Source of the DNA: Parendozoicomonas callyspongiae
Lineage (GTDB): Bacteria; Pseudomonadota; Gammaproteobacteria; Pseudomonadales; Endozoicomonadaceae
Assembly (NCBI RefSeq): GCF_023502345.1
Contig: NZ_JAMFLX010000033.1
Span: 1 to 38,333, forward strand
DNA length: 38,333 bases
Direction: 5' to 3'
Positions within the stretch are counted from its first letter, which is position 1. Each line of letters starts with the position of its first letter. Shown here in pieces: positions 15,896 through 25,495 of the stretch. Made by a program: the position numbers and the translations under genes. The notes beneath the pieces were generated by a model that worked only from the letters and a program-made list of their open reading frames with translations, was not told where the DNA came from and searched no databases.

Positions 15896-17209
15896 TTACA
15901 GCTTGATTTCTACGTAAGCCTGGTCACGAAGTTCGCGCAGCCAAACCTGCAGTTCCTCTTCGTATTTGCGCTGACGCAGCATTTCGCGAATACGGGCATC
16001 CTGCATCTGGTTGCTGACATCTTCCTGGCGACGGCCTTCAACCTCCAGAATATGCCAGCCATAGCGGCTCTGGAAAGGTTTGGTGGCTACATTTAGAGGC
16101 TCAGTCAGCATCTTTTCACGGAATGCGGGAACCATATTGTTGGGATCGGCCCAGCCAAGACTGCCACCATTAAGAGCGGAACCGGTGTCGTCTGAATAAG
16201 CTTTGGCCAGCTCGGCAAAGTCAGCTCCACCTTCAAGGCGCTTGTAGAGGTTCTCTGCCAGCTCACGGGCATCCAGGTTGCTACGCACTTCATTCGGCTT
16301 GATCAGAATGTGGCGAGCCTTCACCTGCTCCTGCATGACTTTCTCATCACCACGACGATCAGATACTTTCAGGATATGGAAACCGCTTGGGCTGCGAATC
16401 GGACGGGATACCTGGCCAACATTAAGCTTGGTCATCACGTCAGAGAAAAGAGGAGGCAGCTCATCCGGCTTGCGCCATCCCAGATCTCCGCCTTCAAGGG
16501 CGTTCTGGCCCTGGGATTCTGCGGCGGCAATCTGAGCGAAGTCACCACCCTCCTGAAGCTTCTTGTAAATCGCTTCGGCTTTAGCGTTGGCTGCCTGGAT
16601 TTGATCCGGGGTTGCACCTTCTGGCAGGGAAACCAGAATATGACCAAGCTTCATCTCTATAGCCAGCTGTTGCTTGCCTTCTGCAGATTTCTTGAAGTTT
16701 TGAACTTCACGATCAGTGACCTGAACGTTTTCCAGCACCTTGCGCTGGCGAACCCGGTTGATCAGCATTTCCCGGCGAATCTGGTCGCGGGCATCGGCAT
16801 AGGACATGCCGTCTTCCTGCAGAGTCTTGCGGAACTGCTCCAGAGTCATGCCGTTGTTGCGGGCAATATTGCTGATAGCCTGGTTGAGGGAGTTATCGTC
16901 GATACGCGCCCCTGCACGATCAGCAATCTGCAGCTGCAGGTTTTCGATGATAAGACGGTCGAGTACCTGCTGCTTAAGAATATCTTCCGGAGGCAGGTTG
17001 CTGGTACGCTGTCTGAGCTGAGCCTGAACTGATTTCAAGCGTGCATTTAGCTCACTTTCCATAACCACATCGTTGTCAACAATAGCAACGACTTTATCGA
17101 GGGGAACGACCTCGGCAGCGGCCGGAGAAATACCAGTTAACGGTGCAATGGCCATTGCAGCAAATGCTGCGAAAGCCGTTTGAGAAATAAAAGTTCTGAT
17201 GCTTTTCAT
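15896..17209 (-). CDS. surA: Periplasmic chaperone / peptidyl-prolyl isomerase SurA
   Basis: Escorts unfolded outer-membrane proteins, including LptD, through the periplasm. The 437-residue precursor starts with a signal peptide (about 1-32, ending ISPAAA). The chaperone N-domain follows, then two parvulin domains: about residues 186-285 (KLGHILVSLPEG, ALEGGDLGWRKPDELP, SGFHILKV) and 297-400 (VKARHILIKPNEV, ALNGGSLGWADPNNMVP, YGWHILEV), and a C-terminal helix. It is 11 bases downstream of lptD, its main client, indicating co-transcription. Confidence 0.97.
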   Translation of the reverse strand: MKSIRTFISQTAFAAFAAMAIAPLTGISPAAAEVVPLDKVVAIVDNDVVMESELNARLKSVQAQLRQRTSNLPPEDILKQQVLDRLIIENLQLQIADRAGARIDDNSLNQAISNIARNNGMTLEQFRKTLQEDGMSYADARDQIRREMLINRVRQRKVLENVQVTDREVQNFKKSAEGKQQLAIEMKLGHILVSLPEGATPDQIQAANAKAEAIYKKLQEGGDFAQIAAAESQGQNALEGGDLGWRKPDELPPLFSDVMTKLNVGQVSRPIRSPSGFHILKVSDRRGDEKVMQEQVKARHILIKPNEVRSNLDARELAENLYKRLEGGADFAELAKAYSDDTGSALNGGSLGWADPNNMVPAFREKMLTEPLNVATKPFQSRYGWHILEVEGRRQEDVSNQMQDARIREMLRQRKYEEELQVWLRELRDQAYVEIKL

Positions 17210-17220
17210 AAGCCTGTTAA

Positions 17221-20097
17221 TCAGTCCTTACGTTTGCTGTAACCGCTGATGCCCTGCAGGAAGGTGTTGACCTTGCTGCCAGTCAAGCTGCCAAGACCCT
17301 TGAGCACAAACTCAAGGAAAATCCCCTTGTCGGCTTTAGCGGTATCAATATCCTCGGAAGGATCAATCCAGTTACGGTACATAACCCGTACCATATAACA
17401 ACAGCTTTCCTGTTCAAAACCAAATGAACGTTCCATATGGCGCTTATTGGTTATGTCATAGGTGTAGCGTGCCAGCAGGCTCCAGTCATATGTGACAGGC
17501 CAGACTGTACTGAAATCGGCTTCTTCCAGGTTACCGTTGACGTAACGACCCGTGTTATTACCGAGGGAGTTTTTCTCGGCCCGGTCAACCAGGTCACGAT
17601 AACGATAACGCATGTTTATCACACCGCCATTCTCCGGCAGGTATTGCAAACCCGTTGCATATTCCTGGTTGTGGCCCGCGTTGGTGTTATACATCCAGTC
17701 CTGAGTCAGGCGCAGGTCTCGGCGGATATTCCATACCAGCTGAGATGCCAGAGGGGAAGTGGATGCCTTGTTGGCTTGCAGTAGTTGTTTTTCAGACTCA
17801 TTAAAGTTGATGTCTGAGTTATCCTTTCCATTGCTATCTGTTGTAGCGCTAAGACTTGGGTTTATATAAGTTTTACGATGCTGGAAATAGAAAATTTGGC
17901 CGATACCAAACCGGAACCGCTCAAATCCACCTTCTTCAAGGAAACGACTGGTTAGTCCCAGTGAAAGCTGATTAGTGTCACCAATGCGGTCATAACCGTT
18001 GAAACGGTCATCGCGCCAGAGTGAGTTATAGGTGAATGATGTCTCACTACTGTCAAAGACCGGGTTTAAGTCCTGTCCGCCGCGATATGGGGTGTATGCA
18101 TAACGGGCGCGGGGTTCCAGAGTCTGAGTGAACTTCAAACCACCAAGGGTGGTGTCACGATCAAAGAACAGGCCACCATCCAGATAATAGGTTGGTGCGG
18201 TGGTATCCGGTTTGGTTGCATCGCTCTTGGAACGGCCTGTTTTGGTAATGTAGGCCTGCTGGAGACGATCAAGATCATAGTGGACAGATCGTAGTTTTAC
18301 CCCGGGCTCCAGGAAGCTATAGCTGTTTTCAATGCGGTACTTGATGGCTGTTTCACCATAGAGGCGACCGCCAACAGCGTTATTTATGCTGTCACTTGGG
18401 CCAGTAGTCCAGATACCTTTCTTGACATCGTTAGCCTTATCAACCCAAACCTGTTTCTGGTAATCCCACTTCTTATCACGCTGGAAATCGGTGTAGTCAA
18501 ACAGGTAGCTGAAACCAAAGCCTTTGCCGATATCCCAGTCACCTTTCAGGTTGAGGTCAATATCCTTGTTGTAAGGATCATCACTGTCCTGAGTCATGTT
18601 CTTCAGGGTTTGATGACCAACAGTGAAGGTGTACTGGTGTGAGCTGTCGCCACCGCCATTGTAAGTGCTGTAAATCTCCTGCTTGAGCGGGCTGGTCGAT
18701 TTTACATCCAGGCTGGTACCGAAATCAGTAAAGTACTCACGGTCACTGGTATCGGTGTAGTTGATCTGGTAATTCCAGTTACCCGTCAGGTCTTGCTTGC
18801 GCTTCAGGTTAACGAACCAGCGATTCTTATCCTTGTTCAGGTTGCCTTTGGTGAGTCCGTCTGGGGTAGAGTATGCACCACCCAGTTCACCGCTGGCTGA
18901 CTGGGTCAGGTAACGGTACTCAGCTTCTACCAGTGCGCCACGCTTGGTCATCACGCGGGGAGTGATGGTGGCATCCATATTGGGTGCAATATTCCAGTAG
19001 TAAGGCTGGGTGTAATCGAAATCGTTCTTGCTGGAATCAAAAGCGATGGTTGGATAAAGGAAACCGGATGTGCGGCGGTCATCCAGAGGGAAAGAGATCC
19101 TGGGTACATAGAAAACCGGAATGCCCCACATATCCACAGTGGCATTGGTGGCTGTACCAAAACCGGTAATCGGGTTGAGCTCAATCGTATCGCCATTGAG
19201 TTGCCAGACACAGCTGCTTGGAGGACAAGTTGTATATGTGGCCTGTTCCATATCAATAACGCCACTTTCACGGCGCAGTATGGAATGGGCTTCACCACGA
19301 ATACGTTTGTCATGGAAAACGTACTTCGCTCCAATCAATTTGGAACGTCCGCTATCAATATTGACCTCAGCCCGTTCGCCCAACATCAGGATATTGGGTT
19401 CACGGATAACAACATCACCGGTAAAGGTAGTTTCACCAGTATTGCGATTCAGATTCGCCTTGTTACTTTCAACTTGGCGATAACCTTGGCGTATCATCAC
19501 ATTACCGGTCAGGATACCCTGGCCGGTCTCAAGATAACTGGACTGGTCAGCCTCAGCGTATAGAGGCTCATTATTGGGATCGCCTTTAAAGTCTATTCCC
19601 GGACGTACAGGTTCCTGGTAACCGCCGTGACAAGAAAGGGCAGAACGTTTTTTCTTGTCTGCAGGAAGTTGGTCAATAGAAATCCAGTCAAGAGTGGCAA
19701 AAGCCTTTTCAACACTTGCAGAGCGCCTGACCTCACCTGTTCCAGTTGCTTCGTCTGGTAATTCACCCTGTACCAAAACCACGGGGACAGGCTGCGCAAT
19801 AGCTGCGGCGCTTGTTTCCGCTGTGCTGGTTCCACTGGTTGTAACGGACGTATCCGGAACTTCCTTGATTGCTGCAACGACAGGTTCCCGGGCTACAAAG
19901 GGAACGGGGCCTGCCTTGCGGGTGACTGTCCGGCATATCCAGCCTTCACCTGTAGTTCCCGGATCACAGCGCCATTGCTGGTCGGGAGCGAGGGGGGCAC
20001 TGGCTGCAAGCGCCGGGATAATCGGCATGCCCGCCAGCAGACTGGTGGTGATAACCAGTGGAAGTTTGTTTTTCAGGGTGAAGATATTTTTTGCCAT
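17221..20097 (-). CDS. lptD: LPS-assembly outer-membrane protein LptD
   Basis: Outer-membrane beta-barrel translocon that, with LptE, inserts lipopolysaccharide into the outer leaflet. The 958-residue precursor has a signal peptide (about 1-31, ending IPALA), an N-terminal LptA/OstA-like jellyroll (QSSYLETGQGILTGNVMIRQ, then TTFTGDVVIREPNI), the conserved WGIPVFYVPRISFPLDDRRTSG segment, and a long barrel. Cysteines suited to the LptD disulphides are present: Cys44 and Cys55 near the N terminus and a Cys-Cys pair in ESCCYMVRV near the C terminus. It is somewhat longer than E. coli LptD. It heads the surA-pdxA-rsmA-apaG-apaH set. Confidence 0.97.
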   Translation of the reverse strand: MAKNIFTLKNKLPLVITTSLLAGMPIIPALAASAPLAPDQQWRCDPGTTGEGWICRTVTRKAGPVPFVAREPVVAAIKEVPDTSVTTSGTSTAETSAAAIAQPVPVVLVQGELPDEATGTGEVRRSASVEKAFATLDWISIDQLPADKKKRSALSCHGGYQEPVRPGIDFKGDPNNEPLYAEADQSSYLETGQGILTGNVMIRQGYRQVESNKANLNRNTGETTFTGDVVIREPNILMLGERAEVNIDSGRSKLIGAKYVFHDKRIRGEAHSILRRESGVIDMEQATYTTCPPSSCVWQLNGDTIELNPITGFGTATNATVDMWGIPVFYVPRISFPLDDRRTSGFLYPTIAFDSSKNDFDYTQPYYWNIAPNMDATITPRVMTKRGALVEAEYRYLTQSASGELGGAYSTPDGLTKGNLNKDKNRWFVNLKRKQDLTGNWNYQINYTDTSDREYFTDFGTSLDVKSTSPLKQEIYSTYNGGGDSSHQYTFTVGHQTLKNMTQDSDDPYNKDIDLNLKGDWDIGKGFGFSYLFDYTDFQRDKKWDYQKQVWVDKANDVKKGIWTTGPSDSINNAVGGRLYGETAIKYRIENSYSFLEPGVKLRSVHYDLDRLQQAYITKTGRSKSDATKPDTTAPTYYLDGGLFFDRDTTLGGLKFTQTLEPRARYAYTPYRGGQDLNPVFDSSETSFTYNSLWRDDRFNGYDRIGDTNQLSLGLTSRFLEEGGFERFRFGIGQIFYFQHRKTYINPSLSATTDSNGKDNSDINFNESEKQLLQANKASTSPLASQLVWNIRRDLRLTQDWMYNTNAGHNQEYATGLQYLPENGGVINMRYRYRDLVDRAEKNSLGNNTGRYVNGNLEEADFSTVWPVTYDWSLLARYTYDITNKRHMERSFGFEQESCCYMVRVMYRNWIDPSEDIDTAKADKGIFLEFVLKGLGSLTGSKVNTFLQGISGYSKRKD

Positions 20098-20446
20098 CGG
20101 TTGAATCCGGCCTTCCCGTCGGCGTCTGTGTGTGGCTCCATCGCTTCAGGCAAAATTCCCCATACGGGGTTCCCTTGTCTGTTGCCATGCTGTTACCGGA
20201 AAATCTCCGGGATTGAGTCGGAACCTGCCAAAAAGGAGTGCATGATACTTCAATATCTAGGTATGCCACCAGAGCACTCGAAAAGTTTGCACCGTCTGCA
20301 CCCCACTAACCTTCTGTTTTTAACTATTTAAGGCTGATAAATGGAAGCATTGTTTAATTAAAAGTGATCAAAACGTGCGTAAACTTATAGAGGCTAAGTA
20401 TGGCGTTGATATAAGCTAGTCTATTGACCAAATCTTGTCAGAGAGA
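20098..20446. other. Divergent intergenic region between lptD and amgK
   Basis: About 349 bases separating two divergent operons, so it should hold both promoters. A small hairpin CCCC-ATAC-GGGG occurs near 20158. No confident -35/-10 pair and no clear sigma-E-type promoter for lptD were found by eye. Confidence 0.4.
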
Positions 20447-21499
20447 ATGGATTTGAAACCTGAGATTTCAGACCCACGCAGGGATGCCCTGAATGACTGG
20501 TGTGCTGAAAAGCTGAATTCCGTTGCAGGCTGTCCGATGAAAACCGGCCTTGAGACAGTTTCCGGAGATGCCAGTTTTCGCCGCTATTTTCGGGCTCATA
20601 CCCAAAACGAAAAAAGTTTTATTGTGGTTGATGCACCGCCCGAGTATGAGAACTGCCAGTCCTTTGTTGAAATAGCCAAGAGCTGGCGAATGCAGGGGGT
20701 TCATACACCTGAGATTCATTCCGTTGACCTGAATCGTGGTTACATGCTACTTGAGGATTTTGGTGATTCGCTGCTCTATTCAGGTTTGAACCAGTCCAGC
20801 GTTCATAATCTTTACGACTCAGCTTTTGATGCATTACATACCCTGCAAAATACATCATTGCCGTCTGGCTACTCCCTGCCTCTTTTTGATGAGGCGCGAC
20901 TGCGCAGAGAAATGAACCTGTTTCCGGAATGGATGCTGGAAAAACTGTTACAGATTCAACTCTCTGAAGATGAGAAGAAACTGGTTGAGGGTCTGTTTGC
21001 TCTGCTGGTGAAGTCAGCTCAGGAGCAGCCCCAGGTTCCGGTGCATCTGGATTACCATTCCCGAAATATCATGATGCTTCCTGATGGATTGGGGCTCATC
21101 GATTTTCAGGATGCCGTGCTGGGGCCCGTGACTTATGACCCGGTATCTTTACTGCGGGACTGTTATATAGACTGGCCCCAGAGAGAGGTTTACCAGTGGC
21201 TGGATCAGTTTGCCAAACGTTCAACTCACCTGAGCAATATTAGTGTACAAGATCTGCATCGCTGGTTTGACCTGATGGGCACGCAGCGCCATATCAAGGT
21301 TCTCGGGGTATTTGTTCGTCTCTGGTTGCGGGATGGGAAAGAGGGTTATTTAAAGGATATTCCTCGGGTCTATGCCTATCTCTGCTGGGTTTGTAAAAAA
21401 TATGATGAACTTGGTGAGTTCTCACGCTGGATGCGTGAAGAGTTAACGCCACGGCTGAAAAAACAGGATTGGTGGCAGGATCATCACCTGCAGTCTTGA
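20447..21499 (+). CDS. amgK: N-acetylmuramate/N-acetylglucosamine anomeric kinase AmgK
   Basis: Phosphorylates the anomeric hydroxyl of MurNAc and GlcNAc in the recycling route that bypasses de novo UDP-MurNAc synthesis and is linked to fosfomycin tolerance in Pseudomonas. The protein has an aminoglycoside-phosphotransferase fold: GDASFRRYFRAH at the nucleotide loop, LLEDFGDSLLYS hinge, catalytic HLDYHSRNIMM and metal-binding LIDFQDAVLGPVTYD. ATG at 20447 is preferred over TTG at 20435, giving about 350 residues. murU follows after 33 bases, as expected for the AmgK-MurU pair. Confidence 0.94.
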   Translation: MDLKPEISDPRRDALNDWCAEKLNSVAGCPMKTGLETVSGDASFRRYFRAHTQNEKSFIVVDAPPEYENCQSFVEIAKSWRMQGVHTPEIHSVDLNRGYMLLEDFGDSLLYSGLNQSSVHNLYDSAFDALHTLQNTSLPSGYSLPLFDEARLRREMNLFPEWMLEKLLQIQLSEDEKKLVEGLFALLVKSAQEQPQVPVHLDYHSRNIMMLPDGLGLIDFQDAVLGPVTYDPVSLLRDCYIDWPQREVYQWLDQFAKRSTHLSNISVQDLHRWFDLMGTQRHIKVLGVFVRLWLRDGKEGYLKDIPRVYAYLCWVCKKYDELGEFSRWMREELTPRLKKQDWWQDHHLQS

Positions 21500-21502
21500 T
21501 AG

Positions 21503-22222
<720 letters not shown>

Positions 22223-22325
22223 TTTTTTAAACTTGATAAGTGGTCAGTGCCCCTTTTCATTTGTATAAGCAGATATGAACAGTTGAAAAGCGTATGATAA
22301 AGGCGGCACTTACGCGGTAAATAAC

Positions 22326-23162
22326 ATGTGGTTTAGAACAGTATTTCTTGGTTTCCTGGGTTTCCTTTTTGGTGGGCCATTTGGCGCGATAGTAGGAGCC
22401 CTGTTTGGTGCCTGGCTGGATAATCAGAACCAGGGCCCGCGTATGGTCTATGGCCGCCAGAGCGCAGAGCGCCAGCGCCAGACCCAGACAGCTTTCTTTG
22501 AAGCCACTTTTCTGGTTATGGGAAAGCTGGCCAAGTCTGATGGCGTCGTTAATGAAAGTGAAATTAAAGTTGCCGAAGCTCTAATGGGGCAGATGCGTCT
22601 GACTTCTGAGCAGCGCAGACAGGCTATCCACTTTTTTAATCAAGGCAAAAATGGTGAGCCTGTTGAAGCTGTTTTAAGACGCTTTCGCGAGTACGCCGGT
22701 AATAGCAGCCTGATTCAGATGTTTCTGGAAATCCAGTTGCAGGCTGCTTATGCCGATGGCGAAATGAGCCCATCTGAGCAGGGCGTTCTGTATGAAGCCT
22801 GTCATTTCCTGGGTATTAATAACTTTGCCTTCGATCTTCTGCATAAGCGGTTTCAGGCACAGAGAAATTTTTACTCCCATCACACAGGTCAGGGTCAGGG
22901 TGGATATCAGCAGCAGGGCGGCTGGCAACGTACAAGTAGCCGTAATGAGCTTAAGGAAGCTTATGCAACACTGGGTGTATCTCCTGATGCCAGTGATCGG
23001 GATGTGAAGCGTGCTTACCGCAAGCTGATGAGTGAACACCATCCCGATAAACTGGTGGCTAAAGGTCTGCCGGAAGAGATGATGGAAGTGGCCAAGAGAA
23101 AAACTCAGGAAATTCAGGCCGCCTATGACCTTGTGCAGCAGCATCGTAAGAGGAATAGTTAG
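22326..23162 (+). CDS. djlA: Membrane-anchored co-chaperone DjlA
   Basis: DnaJ-like co-chaperone that stimulates DnaK ATPase at the inner membrane. A single N-terminal membrane anchor rich in Gly and Phe (residues about 5-30) is followed by a TerB-like helical domain (FLVMGKLAKSDGVVNESEI to GEMSPSEQGVLYEACHFLGI) and a Gln/Gly-rich linker. The C-terminal J domain (about 210-275) has the invariant HPD in MSEHHPDKLVAKG. The 278-residue length is usual. The amgK-murU-djlA order matches Pseudomonas. Confidence 0.96.
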   Translation: MWFRTVFLGFLGFLFGGPFGAIVGALFGAWLDNQNQGPRMVYGRQSAERQRQTQTAFFEATFLVMGKLAKSDGVVNESEIKVAEALMGQMRLTSEQRRQAIHFFNQGKNGEPVEAVLRRFREYAGNSSLIQMFLEIQLQAAYADGEMSPSEQGVLYEACHFLGINNFAFDLLHKRFQAQRNFYSHHTGQGQGGYQQQGGWQRTSSRNELKEAYATLGVSPDASDRDVKRAYRKLMSEHHPDKLVAKGLPEEMMEVAKRKTQEIQAAYDLVQQHRKRNS

Positions 23163-23232
23163 GCTCTATCGAATGGGTGTTGAAGTTGCTGGCCGTTGTG
23201 GATAATCTCAATCACCTGATAACCAAATAAAT

Positions 23233-23281
23233 AGAAGTGCAGCCGCTCCCGGTATTATTTTTAGATATTCGCTGCACTTCT
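23233..23281. other. 11-bp inverted repeat after djlA
   Basis: AGAAGTGCAGC (23233-23243) and GCTGCACTTCT (23271-23281) enclose 27 bases. There is no T-run on either side, so it is not a standard terminator. It lies about 35 bases before the start of the AMP-binding gene and could be an operator or 5'-UTR structure. Confidence 0.55.
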
Positions 23282-23314
23282 CAAGAATACCAATAACGAC
23301 AAAAGAACCTGATC

Positions 23315-24718
23315 ATGCAGACCAGCAGCAGGGAATCCATTGAGTACTATGTGCGCAATGGCTATTGGGGAGAAGAGTCTCTGGAAAGTCTTTTCCGGAG
23401 AACCGTTGCCATTCATCCAGGGCGCGTTGCGCTTGCTGATCCTCCTGACAAGGAGACCTTCACAGAAGGAAAGCCTTGTCGTTTAACCTACAGTGACCTG
23501 TTTACCGCCGTAAGGGACGTAAGTGCGCGTTTACTTTCTGCGGGCTTAAAGAAAGATCAGGTTGTTGTTTCTCAGCTACCCAATACTGTTGAAACGGTTG
23601 TTCTTTATCTGGCTCTGGCCCGCATTGGTGCACTGGTTTGTCCGGTTCCTGTTGAGAAAAGCTGTGCCAGTTTAACGGGGCTTGCCCTGCAGCTTGAGCC
23701 GGTGATGTATGTTGGGTGTCGATATCAACACCGTGATTTTCTCAAACAGGCACGCACCTGGCTTCCAGAGTCATGTCAGCTGGCCAGCTTTTCTGAAACT
23801 GGTGATGATGAGGTTCTTAATCTCTCTTTTGAAACCCATGCCGGTGAAGAGGAAATCAAACACCTGGGAAAGATAATGGACAGTGTTCCTGTTTCCCCCA
23901 ATGAAGTATTTACCCTGGCATGGAAACGTGACGAAGAAGGTGCCCGCCCGGCAATTCCCCGCACGCATAATCAGTGGTTCGCACTGGCTTCATTTGTTTA
24001 TGAAGGAGCCGGATTAAGAAATGGGGATACTCTGTTCTGCGGTTTTTCTCTGGCGGCAGCATCTGGAATTGGAGCTTTCCTTTATAACTGGTTAATGGCA
24101 GGCGCCCGGCTGGTTCTCGATCAAACCGGCGATACTGAGCAGGTTATCTCCCTGATATCTCAGGAACGTGTGACCTGTGCGGGCGTGCCTCCAGCGGTTT
24201 TGGCTCAGATAAAAAGTTATCTGGAAGCAAATGACAGTCATAACCTCGGATGTTTGAGGACGCTGGTGTCAGGTTTTGCCTCCATTGATTCACAGCTGGC
24301 TGATGATGTTGCCCGGCTCTCGGGAGTGAATGTCCTGAACTGTTATGGTACCAGTGAAGGAGCCAGCCTGCTGGCTGTACCTGCTGATCGCTGTGAACGC
24401 TGGTCGGGCCAGCTCTTTCCACGTTTTTGTGAACAGGTTGAAGGGTGGGGTAGCCGGATGTCCCGAATGGTCAGTACTCGCCTTGTTGACCCGGGAAAAG
24501 GAGAAGAGATTACCGCTCCTGAACAGCCGGGAGAGCTTTACGTGAAAGGGCCCTCTCTTTTTGATGGTTACTACCAGCCGCCGGGGACTGCTGAGGATGA
24601 TGACGATGATGACGATGGTTTTCAGCGTACTGGTGATCTGTTTGTTATCGACGAAGACAATCCGCGTTTTTACCGATTTATTGGAAGAATGAATTTGCAG
24701 ACTGAGAGCGAAGCCTGA
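23315..24718 (+). CDS. Truncated, motif-degenerate AMP-binding (ANL superfamily) protein
   Basis: The large N-terminal domain of acyl/aryl-CoA ligases is recognisable: LTYSDLFTAVRDVSARLLSAG, LPNTVETVVLYLALARIGAL, the A5-like NCYGTSEGASL, GELYVKGPSLFDGYYQPPG and the A7-like RTGDLFVIDED. Two essential parts are abnormal. The phosphate-binding loop, normally TSGTTGxPK, is replaced by KRDEEGARPAIPR (about 204-216). The protein ends nine residues past the hinge IGR (456-458), lacking the C-terminal lid of about 110 residues and its catalytic Lys. A run of seven Asp precedes GFQRTGD. After the stop, in-frame AEIECLAGEH resembles the lost EIE motif, suggesting decay. Adenylation activity is doubtful. 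Confidence 0.75.
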   Translation: MQTSSRESIEYYVRNGYWGEESLESLFRRTVAIHPGRVALADPPDKETFTEGKPCRLTYSDLFTAVRDVSARLLSAGLKKDQVVVSQLPNTVETVVLYLALARIGALVCPVPVEKSCASLTGLALQLEPVMYVGCRYQHRDFLKQARTWLPESCQLASFSETGDDEVLNLSFETHAGEEEIKHLGKIMDSVPVSPNEVFTLAWKRDEEGARPAIPRTHNQWFALASFVYEGAGLRNGDTLFCGFSLAAASGIGAFLYNWLMAGARLVLDQTGDTEQVISLISQERVTCAGVPPAVLAQIKSYLEANDSHNLGCLRTLVSGFASIDSQLADDVARLSGVNVLNCYGTSEGASLLAVPADRCERWSGQLFPRFCEQVEGWGSRMSRMVSTRLVDPGKGEEITAPEQPGELYVKGPSLFDGYYQPPGTAEDDDDDDDGFQRTGDLFVIDEDNPRFYRFIGRMNLQTESEA

Positions 24719-24779
24719 GCTGAAATAGAGTGTTTGGCTGGAGAACATTCCCAAATCCTCTATGTTTACCGGATAGCTT

Positions 24780-24799
24780 GCGGGTACAATCCCGCTTTT
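24780..24799 (+). terminator. Intrinsic terminator of the AMP-binding gene
   Basis: GCGGG-TACAAT-CCCGC followed by TTTT, just before rpe. The 5-bp stem is short but GC-rich, with the U-tract directly adjacent. Confidence 0.55.
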
Positions 24800-24821
24800 C
24801 CAATCATTTGTGAACCGGCTG

Positions 24822-25487
24822 ATGAAAGACTTTCTGATCGCTCCCAGTATCCTTTCTGCTGATTTTGCCCGTTTAGGTGAAGATACCCAGGCTGTTCTGG
24901 ATGCAGGTGCCGATATTGTGCACTTCGATGTGATGGATAATCACTATGTGCCCAACCTGACCTTTGGTCCCATGGTGTGTAAAGCACTGCGTGACTATGG
25001 CATTACTGCTCCTGTTGATGTGCACCTGATGGTGCGTCCTGTTGATCAGATGATTGAGTCTTTCCTGAAAGCTGGTGCAAGCTATATCACCTTCCATGCT
25101 GAAGCCAGTGATCATGTTGATCGCAGCCTGCAGATGATTCGTGCCGGTGGTGCCAAGGCTGGCCTGGTTCTGAATCCTGCAACCAGCCCATCCTGCCTTG
25201 AATATGTAATGGACAAGCTGGATATGATTTTGCTGATGTCTGTTAACCCGGGCTTTGGTGGTCAGAAGTTTATTCCTGCCACTCTTGATAAGGCACGCAA
25301 GGTTCGCGAGATGATTGATGCCAGCGGTTACGATATTCGCCTGGAGATTGATGGCGGTGTAGGTGTGCAGAACATTCGTGAAATTGCTGATGCCGGTGTG
25401 GATACTTTTGTTGCTGGTTCTGCTATATACGGTGCTGATGATTATGCGGATGTTATCAAACAGATGAGATCTGAACTGGCAGGCTAA
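24822..25487 (+). CDS. rpe: Ribulose-phosphate 3-epimerase Rpe
   Basis: Interconverts ribulose-5-phosphate and xylulose-5-phosphate in the pentose phosphate pathway. The TIM barrel shows [15 protein letters not shown], the metal-binding [17 protein letters not shown] (His34, Asp36), [22 protein letters not shown] and EIDGGVG. ATG at 24822 is chosen over GTG at 24810 because family members begin a few residues before LIAPSIL. In Pseudomonas rpe, gph and trpE are adjacent; here a zinc-finger gene on the other strand separates rpe from gph. Confidence 0.97.
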   Translation: MKDFLIAPSILSADFARLGEDTQAVLDAGADIVHFDVMDNHYVPNLTFGPMVCKALRDYGITAPVDVHLMVRPVDQMIESFLKAGASYITFHAEASDHVDRSLQMIRAGGAKAGLVLNPATSPSCLEYVMDKLDMILLMSVNPGFGGQKFIPATLDKARKVREMIDASGYDIRLEIDGGVGVQNIREIADAGVDTFVAGSAIYGADDYADVIKQMRSELAG

Positions 25488-25495
25488 TTTACCAC

